The position numbers and the translations under genes were made by a program. A DNA stretch of 17,520 bases from an uncultured Haemophilus sp. (GTDB taxonomy: Bacteria > Pseudomonadota > Gammaproteobacteria > Enterobacterales > Pasteurellaceae), in assembly GCF_905207935.1 (NCBI RefSeq), contig NZ_CAJLNI010000028.1:1-17520 (forward strand). The letters run 5' to 3'. This document shows positions 1 through 7,274 of this stretch, piece after piece. The notes under the pieces were generated by a model, which was not told the origin of the DNA, searched no databases, and saw only the letters and a list, made by a program, of their open reading frames with translations. Numbering within the stretch: the first letter of the stretch is position 1; each line of letters starts with the position of its first letter.

Positions 1-109
1 TCAAAATGTGAAGAATGAGATCTGTATCACACTTTATTTTTAATACAAAGCCTTGACAATGTGTATTTACTAGAAAAGGATTGAGTTCAAAAAATTATTG
101 GAAAGACAG

Positions 110-240
110 ATGAGAAATGATGTACTTAATATCGGGACATCATTCTATTGGCTTAAATTTGAAGTGGTAAACTACGTGAAGCCGCAAGGATTTTATTAGA
201 ACAACCGAAAAAATACCATAAGGCATTGAAAGCATTGTAA
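110..240 (+). pseudogene. Possible decayed gene: out-of-frame 3' remnant ending before a terminator
   Basis: The frame ending at TAA 238-240 is open only from 163 and encodes a helical, basic tail that includes KLREAARILLEQPKKYHK. It looks like a genuine protein C-terminus and is followed at once by a terminator hairpin. Upstream, a different frame starts at ATG 110 and runs to TAG 197-199, and a third frame runs to TAA 168-170. No single frame spans the region, so one or two indels in an old gene would explain it. No ribosome binding site with a full-length ORF was found. I do not recognise the family. The alternative is chance open frames in AT-rich DNA, and confidence is low. Confidence 0.3.
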
Positions 241-254
241 TAGTTTATAGACTT

Positions 255-289
255 AAAGTGCGCTTAAAAATGGCCGCACTTTTTCTTTT
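255..289 (+). terminator. Rho-independent terminator built from a degenerate uptake-signal pair
   Basis: Arms AAAGTGCG (255-262) and CGCACTTT (275-282) enclose a 12-nt loop and lead into a T-rich run (280-289). Each arm lies one base off the uptake signal AAGTGCGGT, so this reads as a decayed signal pair. It sits 14 bases after the stop at 238-240, which suggests a real transcript once ended here. Confidence 0.6.
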
Positions 290-342
290 AAATTTTATAT
301 CAATTCCATTCATATAAAATCACAATAAAATTCACATCCATC

Positions 343-372
343 TAGACGTCTAAATCTTTAATGAAGACGTTA
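343..372 (+). promoter_or_regulatory. MetJ-type operator (met boxes)
   Basis: A perfect met box, AGACGTCT, lies at 344-351 inside the 10-bp palindrome TAGACGTCTA (343-352). A second, weaker box AGACGTTA (6 of 8 matches) lies at 365-372. The 8-mer directly after the first box, AAATCTTT, matches 4 of 8. MetJ with S-adenosylmethionine binds arrays of this 8-mer and represses methionine genes. The downstream gene is a methionine synthase, which makes the assignment coherent. The 21-bp offset between the two good boxes is unusual, since boxes are normally contiguous. Confidence 0.72.
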
Positions 373-376
373 ATTT

Positions 377-385
377 TGTTACACT
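377..385 (+). promoter_or_regulatory. Extended -10 promoter of the methionine synthase gene
   Basis: TG at 377-378, one spacer base and TACACT (380-385) form an extended -10 element. A weak -35, TTAATG, lies at 358-363. Transcription would start near 392. The met boxes would then cover the -35 region and the spacer, as expected for repression. This is inferred from motif positions only. Confidence 0.45.
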
Positions 386-423
386 CAATCTATCTCAAAA
401 TTAATTAAATATAGGAAAGCAAA

Positions 424-1569
424 ATGAGTAAACTTTTCCCCAATGCTACTATTCGTACTTCTGCGCCATATCGTTTTGATATTGTTGGCAGTTTTTTACG
501 CCCAGAGAATTTAAAACAGGCTCGTCATCAATGCAGTTGTGGTGATATTTCTTGTGCGGATTTAACGCAAGTTGAAGATGCAGAAATTGCTAAATTAGTT
601 GAGCATCAAAAAAATGTCGGATTGCATGCGGTGACCGATGGTGAATTTCGTCGTACTTTTTGGCATTTAGATTTCTTAGCTGCATTAGATGGCGTGAAAG
701 AAGTGGATGCGGAGAAATTCTCAGTGCAATTTAAACACGATAATGTACGCCCGAAAACATTAAAAATTGTGGATAAGATCGGTTTTTCAGAGAGCCATCC
801 TTTCGTAGAGCATTACCGCGCATTGCAAAAAATGGCAGGGGAGACTGAAGTCAAATTAACGATTCCTTCTCCGTCAATGCTTCATTTAATTTGTACAGTA
901 CGTGCTACAGATTATCAGCCGATTGAACGTTATAAAGATAACAATCAGTTGTTATTAGATGATATTGCTGATGCTTATATTGATGCAATGAATATCTTCT
1001 ATAAATTAGGCTGCCGTAACTTACAGTTGGATGATACAAGTTGGGGCGAATTCTGTGCGGAAGATAAACGTAAAACCTATACTGAACGTGGTTTAGATTT
1101 AGATCAAATTGCCAAAGATTATGTGTATATGTTAAACAAAATCGTGGCAGCGAAACCAGCTGATTTAGCGATTACAATGCATATTTGTCGTGGTAATTTC
1201 CGTTCAACTTGGTTCTCTGCTGGTGGTTATGAGCCTATCGCAGAAACCTTATTTGGTCACTGTAATGTGGATGGTTTCTTCTTGGAGTATGACAGTGATC
1301 GTGCAGGTGATTTCAAACCTTTACGCTTTATTAAAAATCAACAAGTAGTGTTAGGATTAATCACCTCTAAATCGGGCGAGTTAGAAAACCGTGATGAAAT
1401 TATTGCTCGTATTAAAGAAGCAGCGCAATATGTGGATATCAATCAACTTTGCTTAAGTCCACAATGTGGTTTTGCTTCGACAGAAGAGGGGAATATCCTG
1501 ACAGAAGAGCAACAATGGAAAAAACTCGAATTTATCCGTAGTATCGCGGAAGAGGTTTGGGGTAAATAA
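424..1569 (+). CDS. Single-domain MetE-like methionine synthase (5-methyltetrahydropteroyltriglutamate--homocysteine methyltransferase family)
   Basis: The 381-residue protein corresponds to the catalytic C-terminal half of cobalamin-independent methionine synthase MetE and resembles Bacillus YxjG/YxjH in length and layout. It would transfer a methyl group to homocysteine in the cytoplasm. Visible zinc ligands match MetE: H253 and C255 in MHICRGN, E288 in FFLEYD, and C348 in SPQCGF. The N-terminal substrate-recruiting half of MetE (about 750 residues in all) is absent, so the methyl donor cannot be assigned with certainty. Residues 37-44 hold a cysteine-rich CSCGDISC motif that I do not recall in Bacillus relatives. 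The start is set by AGGAAA at 413-418 and by the MDR-free N-terminus MSKLFPN. A MetJ-type operator lies upstream and a terminator follows, so it is a single-gene unit. Family is sure; exact substrate is not. Confidence 0.85.
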   Translation: MSKLFPNATIRTSAPYRFDIVGSFLRPENLKQARHQCSCGDISCADLTQVEDAEIAKLVEHQKNVGLHAVTDGEFRRTFWHLDFLAALDGVKEVDAEKFSVQFKHDNVRPKTLKIVDKIGFSESHPFVEHYRALQKMAGETEVKLTIPSPSMLHLICTVRATDYQPIERYKDNNQLLLDDIADAYIDAMNIFYKLGCRNLQLDDTSWGEFCAEDKRKTYTERGLDLDQIAKDYVYMLNKIVAAKPADLAITMHICRGNFRSTWFSAGGYEPIAETLFGHCNVDGFFLEYDSDRAGDFKPLRFIKNQQVVLGLITSKSGELENRDEIIARIKEAAQYVDINQLCLSPQCGFASTEEGNILTEEQQWKKLEFIRSIAEEVWGK

Positions 1570-1590
1570 TTTCAATTGGAATGTAAAAGG

Positions 1591-1621
1591 GATAACGGTG
1601 AAAGCGGTTATCTCTTTTTTT
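1591..1621 (+). terminator. Rho-independent terminator of the methionine synthase gene
   Basis: GATAAC (1591-1596) pairs with GTTATC (1607-1612), with further partial pairing inside the loop. It is followed by a T run ending at 1621, and it begins 22 bases after the stop codon. Confidence 0.7.
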
Positions 1622-1624
1622 ATG

Positions 1625-1652
1625 AAAGTGCGGTTAAAAATGACCGCACTTT
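1625..1652. terminator. Paired uptake-signal hairpin between convergent genes
   Basis: Perfect uptake signals AAGTGCGGT (1626-1634) and ACCGCACTT (1643-1651) form an inverted repeat with an 8-nt loop, extended by one A-T pair. It can act as a bidirectional terminator between the methionine synthase gene and lysS, and also as a DNA uptake site for competence. Confidence 0.75.
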
Positions 1653-1662
1653 TACACAATAA

Positions 1663-1688
1663 AAAAGGAAGTCGGTAGACTTCCTTTT
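1663..1688 (-). terminator. Rho-independent terminator of lysS
   Basis: An 11-bp perfect stem, AAAAGGAAGTC (1663-1673) with GACTTCCTTTT (1678-1688), has a 4-nt loop. Read on the minus strand it ends in a T-rich run. It lies 4 bases after the lysS stop codon. Confidence 0.85.
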
Positions 1689-1691
1689 ATG

Positions 1692-3218
1692 TTATTTCAA
1701 CTTAATTATTTTTGACGGACGCATCGCAGGGAATAGGATCACATCACGGATAGATGGTGCGTTAGCATAAAGCATTGCTAAGCGGTCGATACCTAAACCT
1801 TCACCTGCTGTTGGTGGTAAGCCGTGTTCAAGTGCAACAACAAAGTCATCATCTTTAAACATCGCTTCGTCATCACCCGCTTCTTTCGCAGCAACTTGTG
1901 CATCAAAACGTTCGTTTTGGTCTTCGGCATCGTTTAATTCTGAGAAACCGTTACCAATTTCACGACCACCGATGAATAATTCAAAACGGTCTGTTACTTC
2001 TGGATTTTCATCGTTACGACGTGCAAGCGGAGAAATCTCTGCAGGGTGTGCCATTAAGAAGGTTGGTTGAATTAAGTGATGTTCAGCGACTTCTTCAAAG
2101 ATCGCATTCACGATAGAGCCTAAGCCCCAAGATTTTTGTACTTCGATACCTAAGCGTTCAGCGGTTGCTTTTGCACGATCGAAGTCGTAAAGATCTTCTT
2201 TTACGATACCTTTATCTGCACCGTATTTAATGGTTGCATCATGTAATGTGATACGCTCAAATGGTTTGCCGAAGTCAAATTCTAAATCACCGTATTTCAC
2301 AATGGTTGTCCCGAGAATATCAATCGCTAATTTACGCAATAATTCTTCGGTATTATCCATTAAATCGTGATAATCCGCATAAGCTTGGTAGTATTCAAGC
2401 ATGGTGAATTCTGGGTTATGACGAACAGAAACCCCTTCATTACGGAAGTTACGGTTTAATTCGAATACACGTTCAAAACCACCAACCACTAAACGTTTTA
2501 AGTAAAGTTCTGGTGCAATACGAAGATACATATCTACATCTAACGCATTGTGGTGAGTGATAAATGGACGAGCAGATGCACCGCCTGGAATCACTTGTAG
2601 CATAGGAGTTTCCACTTCCATGAAACCTTTAGAAATAAAGAATTCGCGAATACCCGCAATCACTTTTGAACGAATAATAAATGTGCGGCGAGATTCTTCA
2701 TTAGAAATTAAATCTAAGTAACGTTGACGATAACGGGCTTCCATGTCGGTTAAACCATGGAATTTGTTTGGTAACGGACGAAGTGCTTTGGTTAAAAGTT
2801 GAACTTCCGTTGTTTTGATGGTTAATTCATTGGTTTTGGTTTTGAAAAGTGTACCTTTCACCCCAATGATATCGCCTAAATCCCAGTTACCGACATCTTC
2901 AGCATAAACGCCTTCAGGAAGGTTATCACGAGCAACATATAATTGGATTTTGCCACTCATATCTTGCAAGGTAATAAAGGTGGCTTTACCCATTGCACGA
3001 CGGGTCATAATACGACCTGCAACGGCAACTTCAATGGCTTTTTCTTTTAATACTTCACCATCTTCGGCTTCGTACTTATCATGTAAATCTTGAGCAAGGG
3101 CGTCACGACGGAATTGATTCGGGAACGCATTACCTTTTTTACGTAATGCGGCTAATTTTTCACGGCGAACGAGCATTTCGCCATTGAGATCTAATTCTTT
3201 CACTTCTTGTTCTGACAT
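1692..3218 (-). CDS. lysS: Lysyl-tRNA synthetase, class II
   Basis: This 508-residue cytoplasmic enzyme attaches lysine to tRNA-Lys using ATP. An N-terminal OB-fold anticodon-binding domain (about 60-150) is followed by the class II catalytic domain. Motif 1 lies near GFMEVETPML (198-207), motif 2 at 249-275 (FRNEGVSVRHNPEFTMLEYY), and motif 3 at 474-482 (GLGIDRLAM). Length is close to that of E. coli LysS (505). The start ATG at 3216-3218 is preceded by AAAGGA at a good distance. In E. coli lysS follows prfB, but here prfB is absent and lysS has its own promoter (3281-3309) and terminator, so it is monocistronic. No T-box, leader peptide or other lysine-sensing element was seen in its 55-nt leader. 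Confidence 0.98.
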   Translation of the reverse strand: MSEQEVKELDLNGEMLVRREKLAALRKKGNAFPNQFRRDALAQDLHDKYEAEDGEVLKEKAIEVAVAGRIMTRRAMGKATFITLQDMSGKIQLYVARDNLPEGVYAEDVGNWDLGDIIGVKGTLFKTKTNELTIKTTEVQLLTKALRPLPNKFHGLTDMEARYRQRYLDLISNEESRRTFIIRSKVIAGIREFFISKGFMEVETPMLQVIPGGASARPFITHHNALDVDMYLRIAPELYLKRLVVGGFERVFELNRNFRNEGVSVRHNPEFTMLEYYQAYADYHDLMDNTEELLRKLAIDILGTTIVKYGDLEFDFGKPFERITLHDATIKYGADKGIVKEDLYDFDRAKATAERLGIEVQKSWGLGSIVNAIFEEVAEHHLIQPTFLMAHPAEISPLARRNDENPEVTDRFELFIGGREIGNGFSELNDAEDQNERFDAQVAAKEAGDDEAMFKDDDFVVALEHGLPPTAGEGLGIDRLAMLYANAPSIRDVILFPAMRPSKIIKLK

Positions 3219-3280
3219 ATCCTTTACCTCACTAGTTTGTAATTAGAATGTGATTTATTGAAAATAAACAGGTTTCTTCT

Positions 3281-3309
3281 ATTCTACCCATAGCATGGTT
3301 TTTTGTTAA
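3281..3309 (-). promoter_or_regulatory. Sigma70 promoter of lysS
   Basis: Read on the minus strand, TTAACA (complement of 3304-3309), 17 bases, then TAGAAT (complement of 3281-3286). Both hexamers match the consensus 5 of 6. Transcription would start near 3274, giving a leader of about 55 nt before the lysS ATG. Confidence 0.7.
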
Positions 3310-3431
3310 GCCTTTTTTAATGAAGTCATCTGTTTTATGAGGAAAGTGTTAGCGATAAAGGTAGGAAAGCTAAATTGTGCTATTTTTTGAATCAAAACGT
3401 TTATCACCATCTCTTAATATTCATGCAAACA

Positions 3432-3486
3432 AAAGAGCGGTCAATTTTCCAAAGGTTTTAAACGATGAAAATATTGACCGCTCTTT
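3432..3486 (-). terminator. Long-stem terminator of nrdB
   Basis: Two 14-base arms, AAAGAGCGGTCAAT (3432-3445) and ATTGACCGCTCTTT (3473-3486), are perfect complements separated by 27 nt. On the minus strand the hairpin starts 15 bases after the nrdB stop, and its downstream arm is followed by TTG. The core GAGCGGTCA resembles a one-base variant of the uptake signal. The loop is larger than usual, so termination strength is uncertain. Confidence 0.6.
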
Positions 3487-3501
3487 GTATAGTGCGATTA
3501 A

Positions 3502-4632
3502 TTAAAGATCAAAATCACCGAAATCATTGGTATCGACTTTAGAGTCAATTTGACCAACAAGGTAAGAACTCACTTCGACTTCTTGTGGTGCCACTTGTAC
3601 GTTATCAGAAACAAGCCATGCGTTAATCCATGGAATTGGGTTAGAACGTGCACCAAATGGTAATGGAAGACCAACGGCTTGCATACGGATATTGGTGATA
3701 TATTCTACGTATTGCACCAAAATATCTTTGTTCAAACCAATCATTGACCCATCTTTGAACAAGTAATCCGCCCATTCTTTTTCTTGTTCCGCTGCGGCTA
3801 AGAATAAATCGTAGGCTTCTTGTTTACATTCTTCCGCAATTTCTGCCATTTCAGGATCGTCTTGACCTGCAGCCATAATGTTTAAAATATGCTGCGTACC
3901 GGTTAGGTGTAAGGCTTCATCACGTGCGATAAATTTAATGATTTTCGCATTACCTTCCATTAATTGACGCTCTGCAAAGGCAAACGAACAAGCGAAAGAT
4001 ACGTAGAAACGAATTGCTTCAAGTGCGTTCACACTCATCAAGCAAAGATAAAGTTGTTTTTTTAGATTACGTAATGTCACTACACATTCTTTACCATCTA
4101 CCGTGTAAGTTCCTTCACCATATAGGCTGTAAAGTTGGCTATCACGAATTAAATCATCGTAATAAGAAGAAATGTCACGTGCACGTTTGATGATTTCTTC
4201 GTTGGTCACGATGTCATCAAATACAATAGATGGATCGTTCACAATGTTACGAATAATGTGTGTGTAAGAACGAGAGTGGATGGTTTCAGAGAAGGTCCAA
4301 GTCTCAATCCAAGTTTCTAATTCTGGAATAGATACCAACGGTAATAATGCAACGTTCGGGCTACGACCTTGAATAGAATCTAATAAGGTTTGATATTTTA
4401 AGTTACTGATGAAAATGTGTTTTTCATGCTCAGGTAACGCGGCATAGTCGATACGGTCTTGAGACACATCCACTTCTTCTGGACGCCAGAAGAAAGAAAG
4501 TTGTTTTTCAATGAGCTTTTCAAAGGTCTCATATTTTTGTTGATCGTAACGCGCAACGTTAACGTTTTGACCAAAGAACATTGGTTCTTTTAATTGGTCG
4601 TTTTTGGTTTGCGAGAAAGTAGTATATGCCAT
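3502..4632 (-). CDS. nrdB: Class Ia ribonucleotide reductase, beta subunit (R2)
   Basis: The 376-residue R2 subunit carries the di-iron centre and stable tyrosyl radical that starts reduction of ribonucleoside diphosphates to deoxyribonucleotides in complex with NrdA. Metal ligands are visible at D85, E116, H119, E205, E239 and H242, and the radical tyrosine is Y123 in HSRSYTH (Y122 in E. coli numbering, which omits Met1). The C-terminal tail YLVGQIDS...FGDFDL is the flexible segment that docks onto NrdA. Length equals the E. coli protein. The start is supported by AAGGA 8 bases upstream. It is the second gene of the nrdAB operon, 95 bases after nrdA, and is regulated with nrdA through NrdR boxes. 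Confidence 0.98.
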   Translation of the reverse strand: MAYTTFSQTKNDQLKEPMFFGQNVNVARYDQQKYETFEKLIEKQLSFFWRPEEVDVSQDRIDYAALPEHEKHIFISNLKYQTLLDSIQGRSPNVALLPLVSIPELETWIETWTFSETIHSRSYTHIIRNIVNDPSIVFDDIVTNEEIIKRARDISSYYDDLIRDSQLYSLYGEGTYTVDGKECVVTLRNLKKQLYLCLMSVNALEAIRFYVSFACSFAFAERQLMEGNAKIIKFIARDEALHLTGTQHILNIMAAGQDDPEMAEIAEECKQEAYDLFLAAAEQEKEWADYLFKDGSMIGLNKDILVQYVEYITNIRMQAVGLPLPFGARSNPIPWINAWLVSDNVQVAPQEVEVSSYLVGQIDSKVDTNDFGDFDL

Positions 4633-4696
4633 GTTATATCCTTACTTATAGCGGGCTTTTACCCACTTAATGATTGATTGCCTAAAAATATCAAAA

Positions 4697-4720
4697 GGCG
4701 GACTTGTAAACAAGCCCACC
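4697..4720 (-). promoter_or_regulatory. Hairpin between nrdA and nrdB (attenuator or partial terminator)
   Basis: Seven bases after the nrdA stop, ten bases GGTGGGCTTG pair with CAAGTCCGCC (complements of 4711-4720 and 4697-4706) around a 4-nt loop, with two G-U wobbles as RNA. A T-rich run (TTTTGATATTTTT) follows on the minus strand. The shape is that of a weak intrinsic terminator or an mRNA-stabilising hairpin, which could set the NrdA:NrdB ratio. Confidence 0.6.
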
Positions 4721-4727
4721 TAAATTA

Positions 4728-6998
4728 TTAAATCTTACAAGCCCCACCTGCACAGCCATCATCTAAATCTTCTTGGCTGTCTTCAGCACCATCACGGGTG
4801 TTTTGATAGTAGAGGGTTTTTAAGCCATATTTGTAAGCGGTTAAAAGATCTTTTAACAACACTTTCATTGGCACTTTACCGTCTTCAAAACGTTTCGGAT
4901 CGTAGTTGGTGTTTGCAGAGATCGCTTGATCCACGAATTTTTGCATAATGCCCACTAAGTGTAAGTAACCATCATTGCTTGGAATATCCCAAAGTAATTC
5001 GTAGTTGTCGCTTAAGTTCTCATAATCTGGTACGACTTGTTTTAAGATACCATCTTTTGACGCTTTAATACTTACATGACCACGTGGAGGCTCAATACCA
5101 TTTGTTGCGTTAGAAATCTGTGAAGAGGTTTCTGACGGCATTAATGCAGTTAAGGTTGAGTTACGTAAACCAAACTCTTTGATCTCGTGACGTAACGTTT
5201 CCCAATCATAATGCAATGGTTCTTGCGTTAAGCTATCGATATCTTTCTTATAGGTATCGATTGGTAAAATACCTTTCGCGTAGTTAGTTTCATTGAAGTA
5301 CTCACATGCACCTAATTCTTTTGCTAAGTTCATAGAAGCTTTCAATAGATAGTATTGAATCGCTTCAAACGTACGGTGAGTTAAATCATTAGCTGAACCA
5401 TCAGAATAACGCACGCCATTTTTCGCTAAATAATACGCATAGTTAATGACACCGATACCCAGTGAACGACGACCTAATGAAGAGCGTTTCGCTGCAGGAA
5501 CAGGGTAGTCTTGGTAATCAAGTAATGCATCTAATGCACGTACTGCAAGATCTGCCAAGTTATCTAACTCGTCTAAATCATCTAATTTACCCAAGTTAAA
5601 TGCTGAAAGCGTACAAAGTGCAATTTCGCCATTTTCATCATGGAAATGTTGTAATGGTTTAGTTGGCAATGCAATTTCTAAACATAAGTTAGATTGACGC
5701 ACCGGTGCAACAAGCGGATCAAACGGTGAGTGAGTATTACAGTGATCCACGTTTTGGATATAAATACGACCGGTTGATGCACGTTCTTGCATTAATAAAG
5801 AGAATAACTCAACGGCTTTTACAGAACGTTTGCGGATATTTGGATCCTGTTCGTATTTCACGTAAAGTTCTTCAAATTTATCTTGATCAGCAAAGAAGGC
5901 CTCATAAAGTCCAGGTACATCTGAAGGGCTAAATAAAGTAATATCTGCGCCTTTAATTAAGCGTTGATACATTAATTTGTTTAACTGTACGCCGTAGTCC
6001 ATGTGACGAACACGGTTATCTTCCACACCACGGTTATTTTTCAATACTAATAAGCTTTCAACTTCTAAGTGCCAAATCGGGTAGTAAACTGTCGCCGCAC
6101 CACCACGTACGCCACCTTGTGAACAAGATTTGACGGCACTTTGGAAGTGTTTATAGAATGGAATACAGCCTGTATGGAATGCTTCACCACCACGAATTGG
6201 GCTACCTAACGCACGAATTGCACCTGCATTTACCCCGATACCTGCACGTTGTGAAACGTATTTCACGATTGCTGCAGAGGTAGCGTTGATAGAGTCTAAG
6301 CTATCACCACATTCAATCAATACACAAGAGCTGAATTGACGCATAGGCGTACGAACCCCTGCCATGATAGGCGTAGGTAAAGAAATCTTAAAGGTTGAGG
6401 TCGCATCGTAGAAACGACGAATGTAATCCAAACGGGTTTCTTGCGGATATTTGGAGAATAAGCTCGCTGCAACTAGTAAATAAAGGAATTGCGCAGATTC
6501 ATAGATCTCACCGGTTACACGGTTTTGAACTAAGTATTTCCCTTCTAATTGTTTTACTGCGGCATAAGAAAAGGTCATATCACGCCAGTGATCAATAAAC
6601 CCATCCATTTCATCCCATTCTTCACGAGTATAGTCGGCTAAAAGTGCAGGATCATATTTGCCCATACGCACTAATTTTTTCACATGATCGTATAAACGAG
6701 GCGGATCAAAATGGCCATACGCTTTTTTACGTAAATGGAAAACCGCAAGACGTGCAGCAAGATATTGATAATCAGGGGTATCTTTGCTGATTAGATCTGC
6801 TGCTGCTTTAATAATCGTTTCGTGAATATCAGAGGTACGAATACCTTCATAAAATTGAATATGAGAACGCAATTCAACTTGAGAAACAGACACGTTTTCC
6901 AAGCCTTCAGCCGCCCAAGTAATCACACGGTGAATTTTGTCTAAATTGATTTGTTCAAGCGTACCATCGCGCTTTGTAACCATTAATCCTTTGTTCAT
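4728..6998 (-). CDS. nrdA: Class Ia ribonucleotide reductase, alpha subunit (R1)
   Basis: The 756-residue catalytic subunit reduces NDPs to dNDPs. The N-terminal ATP-cone (about 5-95, starting MVTKRDGTLEQINLDKIHR) is the dATP/ATP activity switch. The catalytic core shows C225 (FSSCVLIECGD), the NLCLE motif carrying the thiyl-radical cysteine, and the redox cysteine in ALCTLSAFN. The C-terminal shuttle pair is C749 and C754 in CAGGACKI, which is re-reduced by thioredoxin or glutaredoxin. A longer open frame reaches 7100, but its first 34 residues are hydrophobic, lie across the promoter and NrdR boxes, and have no counterpart in E. coli NrdA. I therefore start at ATG 6996-6998 (MNKGLMVTKR), where the alignment begins. 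GCAGG lies 12 bases upstream, a rather distant ribosome site. It is the first gene of nrdAB. Confidence 0.97.
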   Translation of the reverse strand: MNKGLMVTKRDGTLEQINLDKIHRVITWAAEGLENVSVSQVELRSHIQFYEGIRTSDIHETIIKAAADLISKDTPDYQYLAARLAVFHLRKKAYGHFDPPRLYDHVKKLVRMGKYDPALLADYTREEWDEMDGFIDHWRDMTFSYAAVKQLEGKYLVQNRVTGEIYESAQFLYLLVAASLFSKYPQETRLDYIRRFYDATSTFKISLPTPIMAGVRTPMRQFSSCVLIECGDSLDSINATSAAIVKYVSQRAGIGVNAGAIRALGSPIRGGEAFHTGCIPFYKHFQSAVKSCSQGGVRGGAATVYYPIWHLEVESLLVLKNNRGVEDNRVRHMDYGVQLNKLMYQRLIKGADITLFSPSDVPGLYEAFFADQDKFEELYVKYEQDPNIRKRSVKAVELFSLLMQERASTGRIYIQNVDHCNTHSPFDPLVAPVRQSNLCLEIALPTKPLQHFHDENGEIALCTLSAFNLGKLDDLDELDNLADLAVRALDALLDYQDYPVPAAKRSSLGRRSLGIGVINYAYYLAKNGVRYSDGSANDLTHRTFEAIQYYLLKASMNLAKELGACEYFNETNYAKGILPIDTYKKDIDSLTQEPLHYDWETLRHEIKEFGLRNSTLTALMPSETSSQISNATNGIEPPRGHVSIKASKDGILKQVVPDYENLSDNYELLWDIPSNDGYLHLVGIMQKFVDQAISANTNYDPKRFEDGKVPMKVLLKDLLTAYKYGLKTLYYQNTRDGAEDSQEDLDDGCAGGACKI

Positions 6999-7035
6999 GG
7001 AAGATAAACCTGCTAGAGAGATGACTTTAAAAAAA

Positions 7036-7051
7036 ACACAATATATAGTGT
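7036..7051. promoter_or_regulatory. NrdR box 1
   Basis: ACACAATATATAGTGT matches the NrdR consensus palindrome (acaCwAtATaTwGtgt). It lies about 14-30 bases downstream of the inferred nrdA start site, 16 bases from box 2. NrdR is the zinc-finger/ATP-cone repressor of ribonucleotide reductase operons. Confidence 0.88.
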
Positions 7052-7067
7052 TATAAAAAATAACAAT

Positions 7068-7083
7068 GCACAAGATAGAGTGT
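7068..7083. promoter_or_regulatory. NrdR box 2
   Basis: GCACAAGATAGAGTGT is a slightly degenerate NrdR palindrome. Its centre is 32 bp from that of box 1, about three helical turns, which is the classic arrangement of paired NrdR boxes. It overlaps the -10 element of the nrdA promoter. Confidence 0.85.
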
Positions 7084-7100
7084 TTTAAAATTGAATTCAA
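7072..7100 (-). promoter_or_regulatory. Sigma70 promoter of nrdAB
   Basis: On the minus strand, TTGAAT (complement of 7095-7100), 17 bases, then TATCTT (complement of 7072-7077). The start site would be near 7065, placing NrdR box 2 on the -10 element and box 1 just downstream of the start, a good geometry for repression. Confidence 0.65.
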
Positions 7101-7218
7101 GCGGTAAATTTTTTACTTACATTATTGACAAAAGATAAGTCATTTAAAATGAATAACTTTTTTTTAGAAGTGATGTTTTTTTAGGCAGGATCTTTTTTGT
7201 AAATCTTTGTAAAGAAAA

Positions 7219-7258
7219 AAAGTGCGGTCAAAAATTATCTCGTTTTTGACCGCACTTT
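7219..7258 (-). terminator. Uptake-signal hairpin terminator of dolP
   Basis: Two 16-base perfect arms (7219-7234 and 7243-7258) contain AAGTGCGGT (7220-7228) and ACCGCACTT (7249-7257) around an 8-nt loop. A-rich sequence at 7211-7220 gives the U-run on the minus strand. It lies 16 bases after the dolP stop and separates that operon from nrdAB. Confidence 0.85.
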
Positions 7259-7274
7259 AAGACTTAAAAATTAA

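Larger units (their letters stand above)
1..423. other. Non-coding stretch before the methionine synthase gene
   Basis: No intact gene is visible. Bases 110-240 hold a possible degenerate gene tail, 255-289 a terminator, and 343-385 the operator/promoter of the next gene. A lone TTGACA at 53-58 has no convincing -10 element at the right distance. Nothing else is recognisable in 1-109. Confidence 0.6.

Noticed and set aside
53..81. Promoter from TTGACA at 53
   Set aside because: No -10-like hexamer lies 16-18 bases downstream and no clear gene follows.
6999..7100. N-terminal extension of nrdA (34 residues)
   Set aside because: It lies over the promoter and both NrdR boxes, is hydrophobic, and has no match in E. 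coli NrdA.
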